From an uncultured Polycyclovorans sp. (lineage in GTDB: Bacteria > Pseudomonadota > Gammaproteobacteria > Nevskiales > Nevskiaceae): DNA of 64,000 bases. The notes under the pieces are model-generated. The model was not told the origin of the DNA, made no database searches, and saw nothing but the letters and a program-made list of their open reading frames with translations. Every line of letters begins with the position of its first letter. Within the stretch, counting starts at the first letter, position 1. Location: assembly GCA_936928855.1 (NCBI GenBank), contig CAKZHZ010000052.1, positions 1 through 64,000 of the forward strand. Direction: 5' to 3'. Of this stretch, positions 8,402-17,430 are shown in pieces. The position numbers and the translations under genes are program-made.

Positions 8402-10189
8402 TCATTTCACCATCGACGCGGGCACCGGCACCGGAAATTCCAGCAACATCTGGGCAAAGGCCTTGCCCTGAGGGTCGGTTCGCAGCGAGGCGGCACCCCC
8501 GCTGCCGAGCGCATGCGGCAACAGGAAATTGAAGCTGTCAGAACCCGGCAGCGCCCAGCGCTGCACCGCCGCCTGCGCACCATCGCGCAACACATGGGCA
8601 AACCAGGCCGCCACCGCATTGGGCGTCAAGGCAGCTTCGATATACGGCAGGTAGGCCGGGTCACGCGCCATCACGCCGATATTGGCGTGGTCCCCCTTGT
8701 CACCGGAGCGGGCCACCGCAAGGCGGACCAGCGGCACCAGCGCATCGGTGGCGGGCGCGGTGGCGGCGGACAACGGGCGCTCCGAGGGCGGCACGTACCC
8801 ACCTGAGTCGGGCACCGTGACCGACGCTCGTGTGGTCCCTACGACCACCTCGATCGGCACTGCGGCCTTCGGCACCAGGGTCGAGAACAGCTTGGGCACC
8901 ATATGCGGCTCTGGCCGCCCGCCGCCGAAATACCCGGTGAATCCAGGGGCCATGGCCGTGGCCGCCTGCGCAATCTCGCGCGAAAACAGCTTGAGGGCCT
9001 TGGGATTGGGGTGCTGCACCGCAATCTTGACCACCACTTCGCGGGTGGCGCGGGCCGCCTCGCGCGCATGCGGGCCATAGCTCTCCTCGGCGCCGATGCA
9101 GTGAATATCGACACCGGAGAAGTCTCCCAGTCCTGCGGCCAGCAGTTGCCGCCGAACCTTGTCGACCACGGCGCTGGCGCTGGCGCGTCCCTTGCGCGCG
9201 GCATCGATGCCGCCAATCATGAACAATGCCGCGCAGCGCCAGCCGGCCGGATAGGTCGCACTCACCTTGTAGTGATCGGTCGGTGCCTGCCCCCGCGCCC
9301 CGGCCACGGCCACCCGGTCCTCACCCAGGTCGGTCAGCGTGACCCCGGTGAAGTCGCAGCTCACATCGGGGAGCAGGTAGGCCCGGGGATCACCGATTTC
9401 ATACAGCATCTGCTCACCGACCGTATGGCGTGTCACACGGCCGCCGGTGCCTGCGGGTTTGGTCACCACGAAATCGCCGTCCGCCTGACACTCGACGATG
9501 GGAAATCCCATGTCGGCGTAGCCGTCCGCCACGGTTTCCCAGTCGGTGAAGTTACCGCCGGTGCACTGGGCCCCACACTCCACGATGTGGCCGGCCAGGC
9601 TGCCCATGGCCAGTCGGTCGTACTCGTCCAGCGACCACCCGAAATGCCCCATCAGCGGCCCCAGCACCACGGCAGAATCAACGCAACGGCCGGTGATGAT
9701 CACATCGGCACCGGCCTGCCAGGCCGCCGCGATGGGGGCAGCCCCGAGATAGGCGTTCATCGACACGAGCGTGGCCGGCATCGGCAGCGCCGGATCATCG
9801 AGATGCCGGGCGTCGGCAAAGCGGTCGCGCTGCGGCAGCAGGTCATCACCCAGGACCACCGCCACGGTCAAGGCGATGCCCGCCTTCTCCGCCACCGCTT
9901 CCAGTGCCGCCTTGCAGGCCAGCGGGTTGACGCCGCCGGCATTGGCCACCACCCGGATACCGCGCCGGTGGATCTCGGGGAGCAATGGCGCCATGACGTG
10001 GTCGACAAAATCCACCGCATACCCGGCCTGCGGATCACGCATGCGCTTGGCGGCCAGAATCGACATGGTGATCTCGGCGAGATAGTCGAACACCAGCACG
10101 TCGATCTCGCCCTGATGGACCAGCTGCGATGCTGCGGTGGCGGTATCCCCCCAGAAGGCGGAGGCACAACCGATACGCAAGGCTTTCAT
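8402..10189 (-). CDS. AtuA-like protein (DUF1446, acyclic terpene utilisation family)
   Basis: This 595-residue protein has the AtuA N-terminal domain, starting LRIGCASAFWGDTATAA, with GDYLAEI-type FDYLAEITMSILA, VANAGGVNPLAC and ITGRCVDSAVVLGPL. A smaller C-terminal AtuA-like domain contains ARSGDKGDHANIGVMAR. AtuA belongs to citronellol/geraniol catabolism in Pseudomonas, but its reaction is not defined and no other atu gene is visible here. The nearby ETF and PECR-like genes fit acyl-CoA breakdown in general. Family assignment firm, substrate unknown. Confidence 0.88.
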   Translation of the reverse strand: MKALRIGCASAFWGDTATAASQLVHQGEIDVLVFDYLAEITMSILAAKRMRDPQAGYAVDFVDHVMAPLLPEIHRRGIRVVANAGGVNPLACKAALEAVAEKAGIALTVAVVLGDDLLPQRDRFADARHLDDPALPMPATLVSMNAYLGAAPIAAAWQAGADVIITGRCVDSAVVLGPLMGHFGWSLDEYDRLAMGSLAGHIVECGAQCTGGNFTDWETVADGYADMGFPIVECQADGDFVVTKPAGTGGRVTRHTVGEQMLYEIGDPRAYLLPDVSCDFTGVTLTDLGEDRVAVAGARGQAPTDHYKVSATYPAGWRCAALFMIGGIDAARKGRASASAVVDKVRRQLLAAGLGDFSGVDIHCIGAEESYGPHAREAARATREVVVKIAVQHPNPKALKLFSREIAQAATAMAPGFTGYFGGGRPEPHMVPKLFSTLVPKAAVPIEVVVGTTRASVTVPDSGGYVPPSERPLSAATAPATDALVPLVRLAVARSGDKGDHANIGVMARDPAYLPYIEAALTPNAVAAWFAHVLRDGAQAAVQRWALPGSDSFNFLLPHALGSGGAASLRTDPQGKAFAQMLLEFPVPVPASMVK

Positions 10190-10276
10190 CCTCGATCTCC
10201 CATCGTAATACTTGTTACCGACAATGTCCGGCGTGGCGCAAGGAAGGTTTCAGGGTGCAGCGACAGCGACTGATAA

Positions 10277-10786
10277 TCAAGGATAGGCAAGATTACCCAG
10301 ATAGAGGATTGCCGCCGCGAATACCCCCGCCAGCAGGTCATCGGCCATGATGCCGACACCGCCGTCCAGTCGCGCATCCAGCCAGCGGATCGGCCCCGGC
10401 TTGAGGATGTCGAAGAACCGGAACAGCCCGAAGGCCAGCAGCAGCCCCAGCGCCATCGGCTGCCCCTCGGGTCGCAGCGCCGGCATCAGCGGCAGGCAGG
10501 CCACCACATAGCCGACAATCTCGTCGAAGACGATGCCCCCGTGGTCATGCACCCCCAGCAAGCGGGCGCTCTCGCCACAGAGATAGATGCCCGCGCCGAT
10601 CAGAAACGCCAGTGCCACCAGCATCTGCAGTGGCGGGAGCGGCAGCACGGCGAGCGCAAAGGGGATGCCGACGAGCGTGCCGACGGTCCCGGGCGCACGA
10701 GGCGACAAGCCGGTACCGAAACCGAAGGCCAGCAGATGCACCGGGGTCAGCAGGATCAGTTTGGGGGGAACAGGTGCAGTCTTCAT
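10277..10786 (-). CDS. pgpA: Phosphatidylglycerophosphatase A
   Basis: This 169-residue inner-membrane protein has the PgpA signature GLSPRAPGTVGTLVGIP, then DEIVGYVVA and FRFFDILKPGPI and a GGVGIMADDLLAG motif. It dephosphorylates phosphatidylglycerophosphate to phosphatidylglycerol. The start MKTAPVPPK at 10786 is chosen over an upstream open frame because its ATG overlaps the thiL stop (ATGA) and fits the family length. Last gene of the rib-nusB-thiL run, a classic gammaproteobacterial order. Confidence 0.95.
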   Translation of the reverse strand: MKTAPVPPKLILLTPVHLLAFGFGTGLSPRAPGTVGTLVGIPFALAVLPLPPLQMLVALAFLIGAGIYLCGESARLLGVHDHGGIVFDEIVGYVVACLPLMPALRPEGQPMALGLLLAFGLFRFFDILKPGPIRWLDARLDGGVGIMADDLLAGVFAAAILYLGNLAYP

Positions 10787-11730
10787 GATGAGAAATGATC
10801 GTATCCGTCCGCGGGCAACACCACCGGCGTGCCATCCGCCTCCATCAGCTGTACCGCGCCCTTCCCTGCCCCCACACGCCCGATGACCGTCAGCGGCAGG
10901 TTCAGCGCTGCCAGTGCGATCACCGCCTCGCCGACCTGATCCGGTGCCAGGCAGCAGCACAGCTCGTAATCGTCACCACCGGCTGCCTGCAGGGCGCCCC
11001 GGTCCTGCGGGGGCGCGGCATCGGCAAAGGCCTTCGATGCCGGCAGCAGATCGGCCCGTACCGCCGCAGCCGTGCCACTGGCGCGCATGACGTGACCGAG
11101 GTCCGCCAGCAATCCATCGGACACATCCACGGCGGCGTGGGCCAGACCGCGCAGCGCCTGACCCGCCGCCAGCCGGGGCATCGGACGATGCAGCCTCGCT
11201 CGCAGGTCGGCATCCGCCCGGGCACCGAGCCGCAACGCCAGAGCGGCATCGCCGAGCGTGCCAGTGACCGCGATGATGTCTCCCTCCCGCGCGCCGTCAC
11301 GTCGCAGACCGCTGCCCGCCGGCAGCGCACCCATGACGGTGACACTGATACTGCGGGGGCCCCGGGTGGTATCACCGCCCGCCAGACAGACCCCGTGTTG
11401 CGCCGCCAGCGCGTCAAAACCGCGCGCAAACGCGCGCACCCAGGCCCCATCACCATCCGGCAGCGTCAGCGCCAGCAGCACCGCCACCGGGCGCGCGCCC
11501 ATCGCGGCAAGATCCGACAGGTTGACCGCCAGCGATTTCCAGCCGATGTCTTCGGGCGCATCGGACACTGCGAAGTGCACGCCCTCGACCAGGGTGTCGA
11601 TGCTCCAGCACCAGTGTTCACCGCTACCGGGCGCGAGAATGGCGGCATCGTCCCCCATTCCCAGCAGCACTTCCGGCCGGGATCGCGCCATCGGCGCGAA
11701 AACGCCGTCGATGATCGCGAACTCGCGCAC
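10783..11730 (-). CDS. thiL: Thiamine-monophosphate kinase
   Basis: This 315-residue protein (GTG start) begins VREFAIIDGVFAP and shows GMGDDAAIL, SIDTLVEGVHF, GGDTTRGP, VDVSDGLLADLGHV and GGDDYELC, the ThiL metal and nucleotide motifs. It makes thiamine diphosphate from thiamine monophosphate and ATP. The GTG at 11730 is selected because it matches the usual REFxxID start and lies four bases after the nusB stop; longer frames run through nusB. Coupled to pgpA by ATGA. Confidence 0.95.
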   Translation of the reverse strand: MREFAIIDGVFAPMARSRPEVLLGMGDDAAILAPGSGEHWCWSIDTLVEGVHFAVSDAPEDIGWKSLAVNLSDLAAMGARPVAVLLALTLPDGDGAWVRAFARGFDALAAQHGVCLAGGDTTRGPRSISVTVMGALPAGSGLRRDGAREGDIIAVTGTLGDAALALRLGARADADLRARLHRPMPRLAAGQALRGLAHAAVDVSDGLLADLGHVMRASGTAAAVRADLLPASKAFADAAPPQDRGALQAAGGDDYELCCCLAPDQVGEAVIALAALNLPLTVIGRVGAGKGAVQLMEADGTPVVLPADGYDHFSS

Positions 11731-11734
11731 GGCG

Positions 11735-12181
11735 TCAACTCGCGGGAATTTCCGCAGCCCGCTGCGCGCGGGCCAGCTTGTCGAGCACCCCGTTGACAAA
11801 CTTGTAGCCGTCTTCGGCGCCGAACATCTTGGCCAGATTGACGGCCTCGTTGACGCAGACCTTCCACGGCACATCCGGCTTGTGCAGCAGCTCGTAGGCA
11901 CCCAGCAGCAGCACCGCGTGCTCCACCGGGTCAAGCTGTTGCAGCGGACGGTCCAGATGCGGCACCAGTGCCAGGGTGAGGTCCGACGCGGCATCCACCG
12001 TACCGGTCAACAGGGCTTCGAAATAGGCCGGGTCGGCCCGCCCGATCCCTTCTTCCTGTTCACGGAACTGCCGCATCAGGGTCGACGGCGACGTTTCGTT
12101 GAGCAGCCACTGATAGAGCGCCTGCATCGCCAGGCGCCGCGCCAGTCCGCGGCGGCTGTGGGACGGTGTCGCCTCGCTCAC
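11735..12181 (-). CDS. nusB: Transcription antitermination factor NusB
   Basis: This 148-residue all-helical protein has the NusB pattern SRRGLARRLAMQALYQWLLN near the N-terminus, LDPVEHAVLLLGAYELL in the middle, and VCVNEAVNLAKMFGAEDGYK toward the end. It binds boxA RNA with NusE (S10) in rRNA antitermination. Its start overlaps the ribH stop by ATGA, and the thiL GTG follows four bases after its stop. Standard length and context. Confidence 0.95.
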   Translation of the reverse strand: MSEATPSHSRRGLARRLAMQALYQWLLNETSPSTLMRQFREQEEGIGRADPAYFEALLTGTVDAASDLTLALVPHLDRPLQQLDPVEHAVLLLGAYELLHKPDVPWKVCVNEAVNLAKMFGAEDGYKFVNGVLDKLARAQRAAEIPAS

Positions 12182-12663
12182 AGCAGCTCCCGCGCCAGCC
12201 GCACCATCTCAAGCGCCGCGGCGGCCGCCTCGTAGCCCTTGTTGTCGGCACCCGGGCCGGCGCGTTCCTCGGCCTGCTCGACGGTGTTCACTGTGAGCAC
12301 ACCGAAGCCGACCGGCAGCTGATCGCGCAGCTGGACCTTCATCAGGCCGCGTGCGCACTCGCCCGCCACGAAATCGAAATGCGGGGTGTCGCCGCGGATG
12401 ACGGCGCCAAGGGCCACCACGCCATCAACCTCGTCCTCTTCCCCCAGCATCGACACCGCCAGCGGGATTTCGTAGGCGCCTGGGACCCGGTACTCGAGAA
12501 TGTTGTCCGGGTGCACCCCCCAGTCCAGCAGGCACTCGCGTGCACCATCGATCAGCGCTTCCACGATCTCGGTGTTCCAGCGCGTGGCGACGATGGCGAT
12601 GACGGCATCGTCGAACTCGCCTGCGGCGGGCGCCGACGGCGCTTCGTATCCAGATTTCTGCAT
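12178..12663 (-). CDS. ribH: 6,7-dimethyl-8-ribityllumazine synthase
   Basis: This 161-residue protein shows the lumazine synthase motifs VATRWN, RVPGAYEIPLA, GVVALGAVIRGDTPHFDFV (with the catalytic His) and GVLTVNTVEQAEERAG. It condenses 5-amino-6-ribitylaminouracil with 3,4-dihydroxy-2-butanone 4-phosphate. The gene lies 25 bases after ribB and overlaps nusB by four bases. Length is typical for the icosahedral or decameric families; which one cannot be told. Confidence 0.96.
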   Translation of the reverse strand: MQKSGYEAPSAPAAGEFDDAVIAIVATRWNTEIVEALIDGARECLLDWGVHPDNILEYRVPGAYEIPLAVSMLGEEDEVDGVVALGAVIRGDTPHFDFVAGECARGLMKVQLRDQLPVGFGVLTVNTVEQAEERAGPGADNKGYEAAAAALEMVRLARELL

Positions 12664-12688
12664 GGTGCTTCCCCGTAGGTGATACCGC

Positions 12689-13828
12689 TCAATCGCAGGC
12701 GACGTACCCGACCACTTCCAACCCGAATCCGGAAATGCCCTGCATCCGCTTCGGCGCCGACAGCACGCGCATCTTACGCACCCGCAGATCGGAAAGAATC
12801 TGCGCGCCGATACCGTAGGTGCGCAGCACCTGCCGTTCGTCGGTCGGATGGTCTTCGGGGTGTGGTTTGTGCAGGGAGATCACCTGCTGCACCAGCTCCC
12901 GCGCCGTCTCCGGCTTGCGCAGCACCACCACCACGCCTTCCCCTTCCTCGGCGACCCGCTTCAGGGCGCTGCGCAGCGGCCAGCTGAAATGCTCATGCTG
13001 CACGCCCAGCGTGTCGGACAGGGTGTTGCGGATATGGACCCGCACCAGGGTGGCGCGTTCCGGGTCGGGGGTGCCCCGCACCATGGCAAGGTGGATGGTG
13101 TTGTCGACGGTGTCCTGATAGGTCACCAGATGGAACGGCCCGAACTCCGTCTCGACCTGCGTTTCCGCCACCCGCTCCACCGTGTGCTCGTTGTCGAGCC
13201 GGTAGCGGATGAGGTCGGCGATGGTGCCCACCTTGATGTTGTGCTCACGCGCAAAGCGCTCAAGATCGGGCCGGCGCGCCATGGTGCCGTCCTCGTTGAG
13301 AATCTCGACGATGACGGCCGAGGGCGCACGGCCCGCCAGACGGGCCAGGTCACAGCCCGCCTCGGTGTGGCCGGCGCGGGTCAGCACGCCACCACGTTGC
13401 GCCATCAGCGGAAAGATATGCCCGGGCTGCACCAGGTCCTCCGGCCGCGCGTCGTCACGGACGGCAGTCCGGACAGTATGCGCGCGATCGTGAGCGGAAA
13501 TACCGGTGGTGACCCCTTCCGCAGCCTCGATGGACACGGTGAAGTTGGTGGCGAACGGTGTGCCGTTGTCGCGCACCATCAGTGGCAGCCGCAGGTCCCG
13601 GCATTTTTCCTGCGTCAGCGTCAGGCAGATCAGCCCGCGCCCATAGCGGGCCATGAAATTGATGTCCTCGGCTCGGACACAATCGGCCGCCATGACCAGA
13701 TCACCCTCGTTCTCCCGGTCCTCGTCGTCCATGAGAATGACCATCCGCCCCTGGCGGATGTCTTCGATCAGGCTTTCAGTGTTGTCCAGCACGGCCGGGG
13801 TCGTGGCGGGATTTGCAGGCGCGTTCAT
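12689..13828 (-). CDS. ribB: 3,4-dihydroxy-2-butanone-4-phosphate synthase with degenerate GTP cyclohydrolase II-like domain
   Basis: This 379-residue protein has an N-terminal DHBP synthase domain (to about residue 205) with DDEDRENEGDLVMAA, GISAHDRAHT and RAGHTEAGCDLARLAG, all intact. The second domain looks like GTP cyclohydrolase II (RTYGIGAQILSDLRVRKMR) but reads RVHIRNTLSDTLG where the zinc cysteines should be; no Cys-x10-Cys-x-Cys set is present. It resembles the RibBX type, so GTP cyclohydrolase II activity should come from another gene. The start at 13828 overlaps the ribE stop by ATGA; a longer frame runs into ribE. Confidence 0.93.
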   Translation of the reverse strand: MNAPANPATTPAVLDNTESLIEDIRQGRMVILMDDEDRENEGDLVMAADCVRAEDINFMARYGRGLICLTLTQEKCRDLRLPLMVRDNGTPFATNFTVSIEAAEGVTTGISAHDRAHTVRTAVRDDARPEDLVQPGHIFPLMAQRGGVLTRAGHTEAGCDLARLAGRAPSAVIVEILNEDGTMARRPDLERFAREHNIKVGTIADLIRYRLDNEHTVERVAETQVETEFGPFHLVTYQDTVDNTIHLAMVRGTPDPERATLVRVHIRNTLSDTLGVQHEHFSWPLRSALKRVAEEGEGVVVVLRKPETARELVQQVISLHKPHPEDHPTDERQVLRTYGIGAQILSDLRVRKMRVLSAPKRMQGISGFGLEVVGYVACD

Positions 13829-14424
13829 GAGCTCTCCCGGGCGGTCAGCAGCCGCTCCAGATAACGGGCGATCAGGTCCACTTCGAGGTTGACCTGGTCG
13901 CCGACAATGCGACGTCCCAGCGTGGTGTGCGACCACGTCTGGGGAATGATGTTAACGCCGAAGGTATGGTCCTCGACATCGTTGACCGTCAGGCTGATCC
14001 CATCGATGGTGATCGAGCCCTTGCGCGCGATGTACCGCGCCAGGCCGGCCGGTGCTTCCAGACGCAGACGCCAGGAGCGTGCGTCCTCGCGTACTTCGAT
14101 GAGACGCCCGACGCCATCGACGTGGCCGGACACCAGATGCCCACCCAGGGGCTTGGCCGGCGTCAGGGCCCGTTCCAGGTTCACGGCATCGCCCACCCGC
14201 CACTGTCCTGCGGTGGTGGCGCTCAGGGTTTCCGACGAGAGGTCGGCGACGAAAGCGCCGTCCTCGAAGGCGATAGCGGTCAGGCAGACCCCGTTCACCG
14301 CAATGCTGTCGCCCACTTGCGAGCCGTCGAGATAGGCGCCGCCCACCACGGTCATGCGCACATCGCCGCCGATCGGCTCGATACACCGCAGACTGCCGAG
14401 TTGTTCAATGATGCCGGTAAACAT
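13825..14424 (-). CDS. ribE: Riboflavin synthase (alpha chain)
   Basis: This 199-residue protein begins MFTGIIEQLG and contains two similar lumazine-binding halves: GDSIAVNGVCLTA in the first, and GSITIDGISLTVNDVE in the second, with HLVSGHVDGVGRL between. It dismutates two lumazines to riboflavin. It lies 14 bases downstream of ribD and overlaps ribB by four bases. Length and motifs are standard. Confidence 0.96.
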   Translation of the reverse strand: MFTGIIEQLGSLRCIEPIGGDVRMTVVGGAYLDGSQVGDSIAVNGVCLTAIAFEDGAFVADLSSETLSATTAGQWRVGDAVNLERALTPAKPLGGHLVSGHVDGVGRLIEVREDARSWRLRLEAPAGLARYIARKGSITIDGISLTVNDVEDHTFGVNIIPQTWSHTTLGRRIVGDQVNLEVDLIARYLERLLTARESS

Positions 14425-14438
14425 CGGGGTCAGGCTCC

Positions 14439-15530
14439 TCAGGTGAATGCTGCGGTGAGGCGCAGGTCCGCGCCCACTTGGCGGACATCGGTCCAGCGCA
14501 GCCGGGGGGCTTGGTCGAGTTGCGCCAGGGCAGGCAGGGCAGCCAGCCCGCGCGCCGCATCCCCCAACAACTGCGGTGCCAGGTACACCACCAGTTCGTC
14601 CGCCAGCCGCTGCGACAGCAGCGTCCCGGCCAGCCGGGGGCCTGGCTCCGCCAGCACGTGATTGACACCCGCTGCGCCCAGGCGGGTCAGGACCGACGCG
14701 AGGTCGAGGCGTCCATCGGCCGCCCGCGGCAGCTCCCAGTGCTCGACCCCCGCAGGCGCGGCATGATCGCCGCTGGTGATCCAGATCCGCCGCGCACCGT
14801 CGTCGGACCAGACCCGGGCCCCAGCCGGCACCTCCCCCCGGGTATCGAGCACGATACGATCCGGAGGGCGCTGGGTCTGCGCCGGCGGCCGCACGTTCAA
14901 CCGGGGGTTGTCCGCCAGGACGGTAGCGGCGCCCACCATCACGGCGCCGGCCTCGGCACGCTGGCGGTGCACATCGGCGCGTGCCGCTTCACCGGTGATC
15001 CATTGTGACGCGCCATTGGCGAGCGCGGTGCGACCGTCCAGGCTGGCGGCGAGCTTGACCGTCAGCCACGGTCGCCCTCGCTGCATGCGGCTGAGGAAGC
15101 CACGATTGAGTGCCCGCGCAGGCCCTTCGAGGCAGCCCAGGCGAACCTTCACGCCCGCCTCGGACAGGCGCCGCAGGCCACGGCCCGCGACCTCCGGGTT
15201 GGGATCCTCCAGCGCCACCACCACCTCGGCGACACCTGCGTCAATCAGTGCGTCAGCACAGGGCGGCGTACGGCCATGGTGACTGCAGGGTTCCAGAGTG
15301 ACGTAGGCGGTGGTCCCACGCGCCCGCGCGCCTGCCATCCGCAGTGCATGCACCTCGGCATGCGGTTCCCCTGCACGCTGATGCCAGCCCTCGCCCACAA
15401 CGATGTCGCCGTGCACCAGCACGCACCCGACACGGGGATTCGGGTGCGTGCCCGTCCGCCCCCGTTCAGCCAACTGCAGCGCACGCGCCATCCAGCGTGC
15501 ATCGGCGGATGCCGAAGTCCCGCCGGTCAC
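14439..15530 (-). CDS. ribD: Bifunctional riboflavin deaminase/reductase RibD
   Basis: This 363-residue protein has an N-terminal zinc deaminase domain with HAEVHAL and TLEPCSHHGRTPPC, followed by a reductase domain with VKLAASLDGRTAL, GAATVLADNPRLN and GVNHVLAEPGPRLAG. It carries out the second and third steps of riboflavin synthesis from GTP. It begins with GTG, which overlaps the nrdR stop (GTGA). One residue differs from the usual GGP in the reductase (EPGPRLAG), without an obvious consequence. Confidence 0.95.
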   Translation of the reverse strand: MTGGTSASADARWMARALQLAERGRTGTHPNPRVGCVLVHGDIVVGEGWHQRAGEPHAEVHALRMAGARARGTTAYVTLEPCSHHGRTPPCADALIDAGVAEVVVALEDPNPEVAGRGLRRLSEAGVKVRLGCLEGPARALNRGFLSRMQRGRPWLTVKLAASLDGRTALANGASQWITGEAARADVHRQRAEAGAVMVGAATVLADNPRLNVRPPAQTQRPPDRIVLDTRGEVPAGARVWSDDGARRIWITSGDHAAPAGVEHWELPRAADGRLDLASVLTRLGAAGVNHVLAEPGPRLAGTLLSQRLADELVVYLAPQLLGDAARGLAALPALAQLDQAPRLRWTDVRQVGADLRLTAAFT

Positions 15531-16036
15531 GTATTGGAGCCCGGATCGATCAGCGGCAACTGGCTGCGCCGCTGTTCCGCGCTGGGGAGGGTCTGCAGCC
15601 GCTCGATTTCCTCACGGAAGGCGTTGACGTCCTCAAACTTGCGATAGATCGAGGCAAAGCGCACGTAGGCAACGTGGTCGAGGTCGCGCAGCTCCTCCAT
15701 CACCCACTCACCCAGCCGGCCGGAAGCCACTTCCCGCTCGTTGGCACCCCGCAATTTGCGCATGAGGTTTTCCAGCGCGTGGTCCACCTGTTCGGGCGTC
15801 ACCGGCCGCTTGTACAGCGCGCTTTCGACACCCCGCCGAAGCTTGTCCTCGTTGAACGGTTCCGGCTCACCGCTACGCTTGACGATCAACGGCATCGACA
15901 GCTGGGCACGCTCAAACGTGGTGAACCGCGCCCCGCACTGCTCGCAGGAACGGCGGCGGCGCACCTGGGTGCCGTCCTCCGCCAGACGCGAATCGACCAC
16001 CCGCGTGTCCGGCGCCTTGCAAAAGGGGCACTGCAT
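15527..16036 (-). CDS. nrdR: Transcriptional repressor NrdR
   Basis: This 169-residue protein begins MQCPFCKAPDTRVVDSR, with a zinc ribbon completed by CEQCGARFTTFER, followed by an ATP-cone (IVKRSGEPEPFNEDKLRRGV). NrdR represses ribonucleotide reductase genes according to ATP/dATP. The start at 16036 is chosen because the zinc ribbon begins there. It lies 28 bases after glyA and overlaps ribD by four bases, as in many gammaproteobacteria. Confidence 0.96.
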   Translation of the reverse strand: MQCPFCKAPDTRVVDSRLAEDGTQVRRRRSCEQCGARFTTFERAQLSMPLIVKRSGEPEPFNEDKLRRGVESALYKRPVTPEQVDHALENLMRKLRGANEREVASGRLGEWVMEELRDLDHVAYVRFASIYRKFEDVNAFREEIERLQTLPSAEQRRSQLPLIDPGSNT

Positions 16037-16064
16037 CGAAAGTCGGCTCCGGCCGCGCCGGACC

Positions 16065-17354
16065 TTAGGCGGCCCGCGCCTGCGGCGCCGCGTAGACCGG
16101 GAACCGACCGCACAATGCACTGACCTCACCGCGCACGCGCTTGGTCACCGCCTCAACCTCGGCCTGGCTGGCCAGGGCGTCAACGATGTCGGCGATCCAG
16201 TGCGCCACCTGGGCCATCTCGGTTTCCTTGAACCCGCGTGTGGTCGCCGCCGGTGAACCAATGCGCAGCCCCGACGTTACGAAGGCCGACTTCGGATCAT
16301 TGGGCACCGCGTTCTTGTTGACCGTGATGTGGGCCAGCCCCAGTGCCGCCTCCGCATCCTTGCCGGTAACGCCCTTGGCAATCAGATCCAGCAGGAACAG
16401 ATGATTGTCAGTCCCACCGCTCACCACCTTGTAGCCCCGCTGGAGAAACACGGCCGCCATCGCGCGGGCATTGGCCACCACCTGCTCCTGGTACACCTTG
16501 AACTCGGGCTCCAGCGCCTCCTTGAAGGCGGCTGCCTTGGCCGCGATCACATGCATCAGCGGGCCTCCCTGAATCCCCGGAAACACCGCCGAGTTGAGCT
16601 TTTTGTTGAATTCCTCGCTCTGCCCCTTGCTGAGAATGATGCCGCCACGCGGCCCTCGCAGCGTCTTGTGCGTGGTCGAGGTCACCACATGAGCATGCGG
16701 CAGCGGGCTGGGATAGACCCCCGCAGCCACCAGGCCCGAGACGTGTGCCATGTCGACCCAGAACCAGGCGCCGACCTTGTCGGCGATCGCCCGCATGCGC
16801 GCCCAGTCCTTGATCCGCGAATAGGCGGAGAACCCGCCGATGATCAGCTTGGGCTTGTGCTCCAGCGCCAGCCGCTCCATCTCATCGTAGTTGATCAGAC
16901 CGGTGTCCGGATCGAGCCCGTAGGGCACGATCTGATATTGCTTGCCGGAGAAATTGGCCGGGTGCCCATGAGTAAGGTGTCCGCCCTGAGCCAGATTCAT
17001 CCCCATGACGGTGTCACCGGGGCTGACCAGCGACAGGAAGATGGCGGCATTGGCCTGCGCTCCGGAGTGTGGCTGCACATTGGCATAGTCGCAGTCGAAC
17101 AGCGCCTTGAGCCGCTCGATGGCCAGCTCCTCCGCCACATCCACGTGCTCGCAGCCCCCGTAGTAACGACGCCCGGGATAGCCTTCCGCATATTTGTTGG
17201 TCAGCAGTGAACCCTGGGCCGTCATCACGGCCGGGCTGGCGTAGTTCTCGGAGGCGATCAGCTCGATATGCGCTTCCTGGCGGTGCGCCTCGGCATTGAT
17301 GGCCGCGGCCAGTTCAGGATCAGCTTTGGCGAGAGTCGGCGCGTTGGTCCACAT
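16065..17354 (-). CDS. glyA: Serine hydroxymethyltransferase
   Basis: This 429-residue PLP enzyme shows IELIASENYASPAVM, GYPGRRYYGGCEHVD, QPHSGAQANAAIF, and the lysine motif VVTSTTHKTLRGPRGG. It converts serine and tetrahydrofolate to glycine and methylene-tetrahydrofolate. The start MWTNAPTLAKADPEL fits the family. It precedes nrdR by 28 bases and follows nadA by 76 bases. No glycine riboswitch is evident upstream. Confidence 0.97.
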   Translation of the reverse strand: MWTNAPTLAKADPELAAAINAEAHRQEAHIELIASENYASPAVMTAQGSLLTNKYAEGYPGRRYYGGCEHVDVAEELAIERLKALFDCDYANVQPHSGAQANAAIFLSLVSPGDTVMGMNLAQGGHLTHGHPANFSGKQYQIVPYGLDPDTGLINYDEMERLALEHKPKLIIGGFSAYSRIKDWARMRAIADKVGAWFWVDMAHVSGLVAAGVYPSPLPHAHVVTSTTHKTLRGPRGGIILSKGQSEEFNKKLNSAVFPGIQGGPLMHVIAAKAAAFKEALEPEFKVYQEQVVANARAMAAVFLQRGYKVVSGGTDNHLFLLDLIAKGVTGKDAEAALGLAHITVNKNAVPNDPKSAFVTSGLRIGSPAATTRGFKETEMAQVAHWIADIVDALASQAEVEAVTKRVRGEVSALCGRFPVYAAPQARAA

Positions 17355-17430
17355 GGTGTACTCGTAATTGACGTTTGAGGTTCAGGAAACCTGGCAGGCC
17401 AGCCGGCACGGCGGAATGCCAGGCGCGGGA

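Noticed and set aside
6388..10273. Long rightward open frames opposite ETF-QO and the AtuA-like gene
   Set aside because: Both are antisense shadows of firmly identified genes, lack motifs and have a His/Gln/Arg-rich composition typical of reverse-strand reading.
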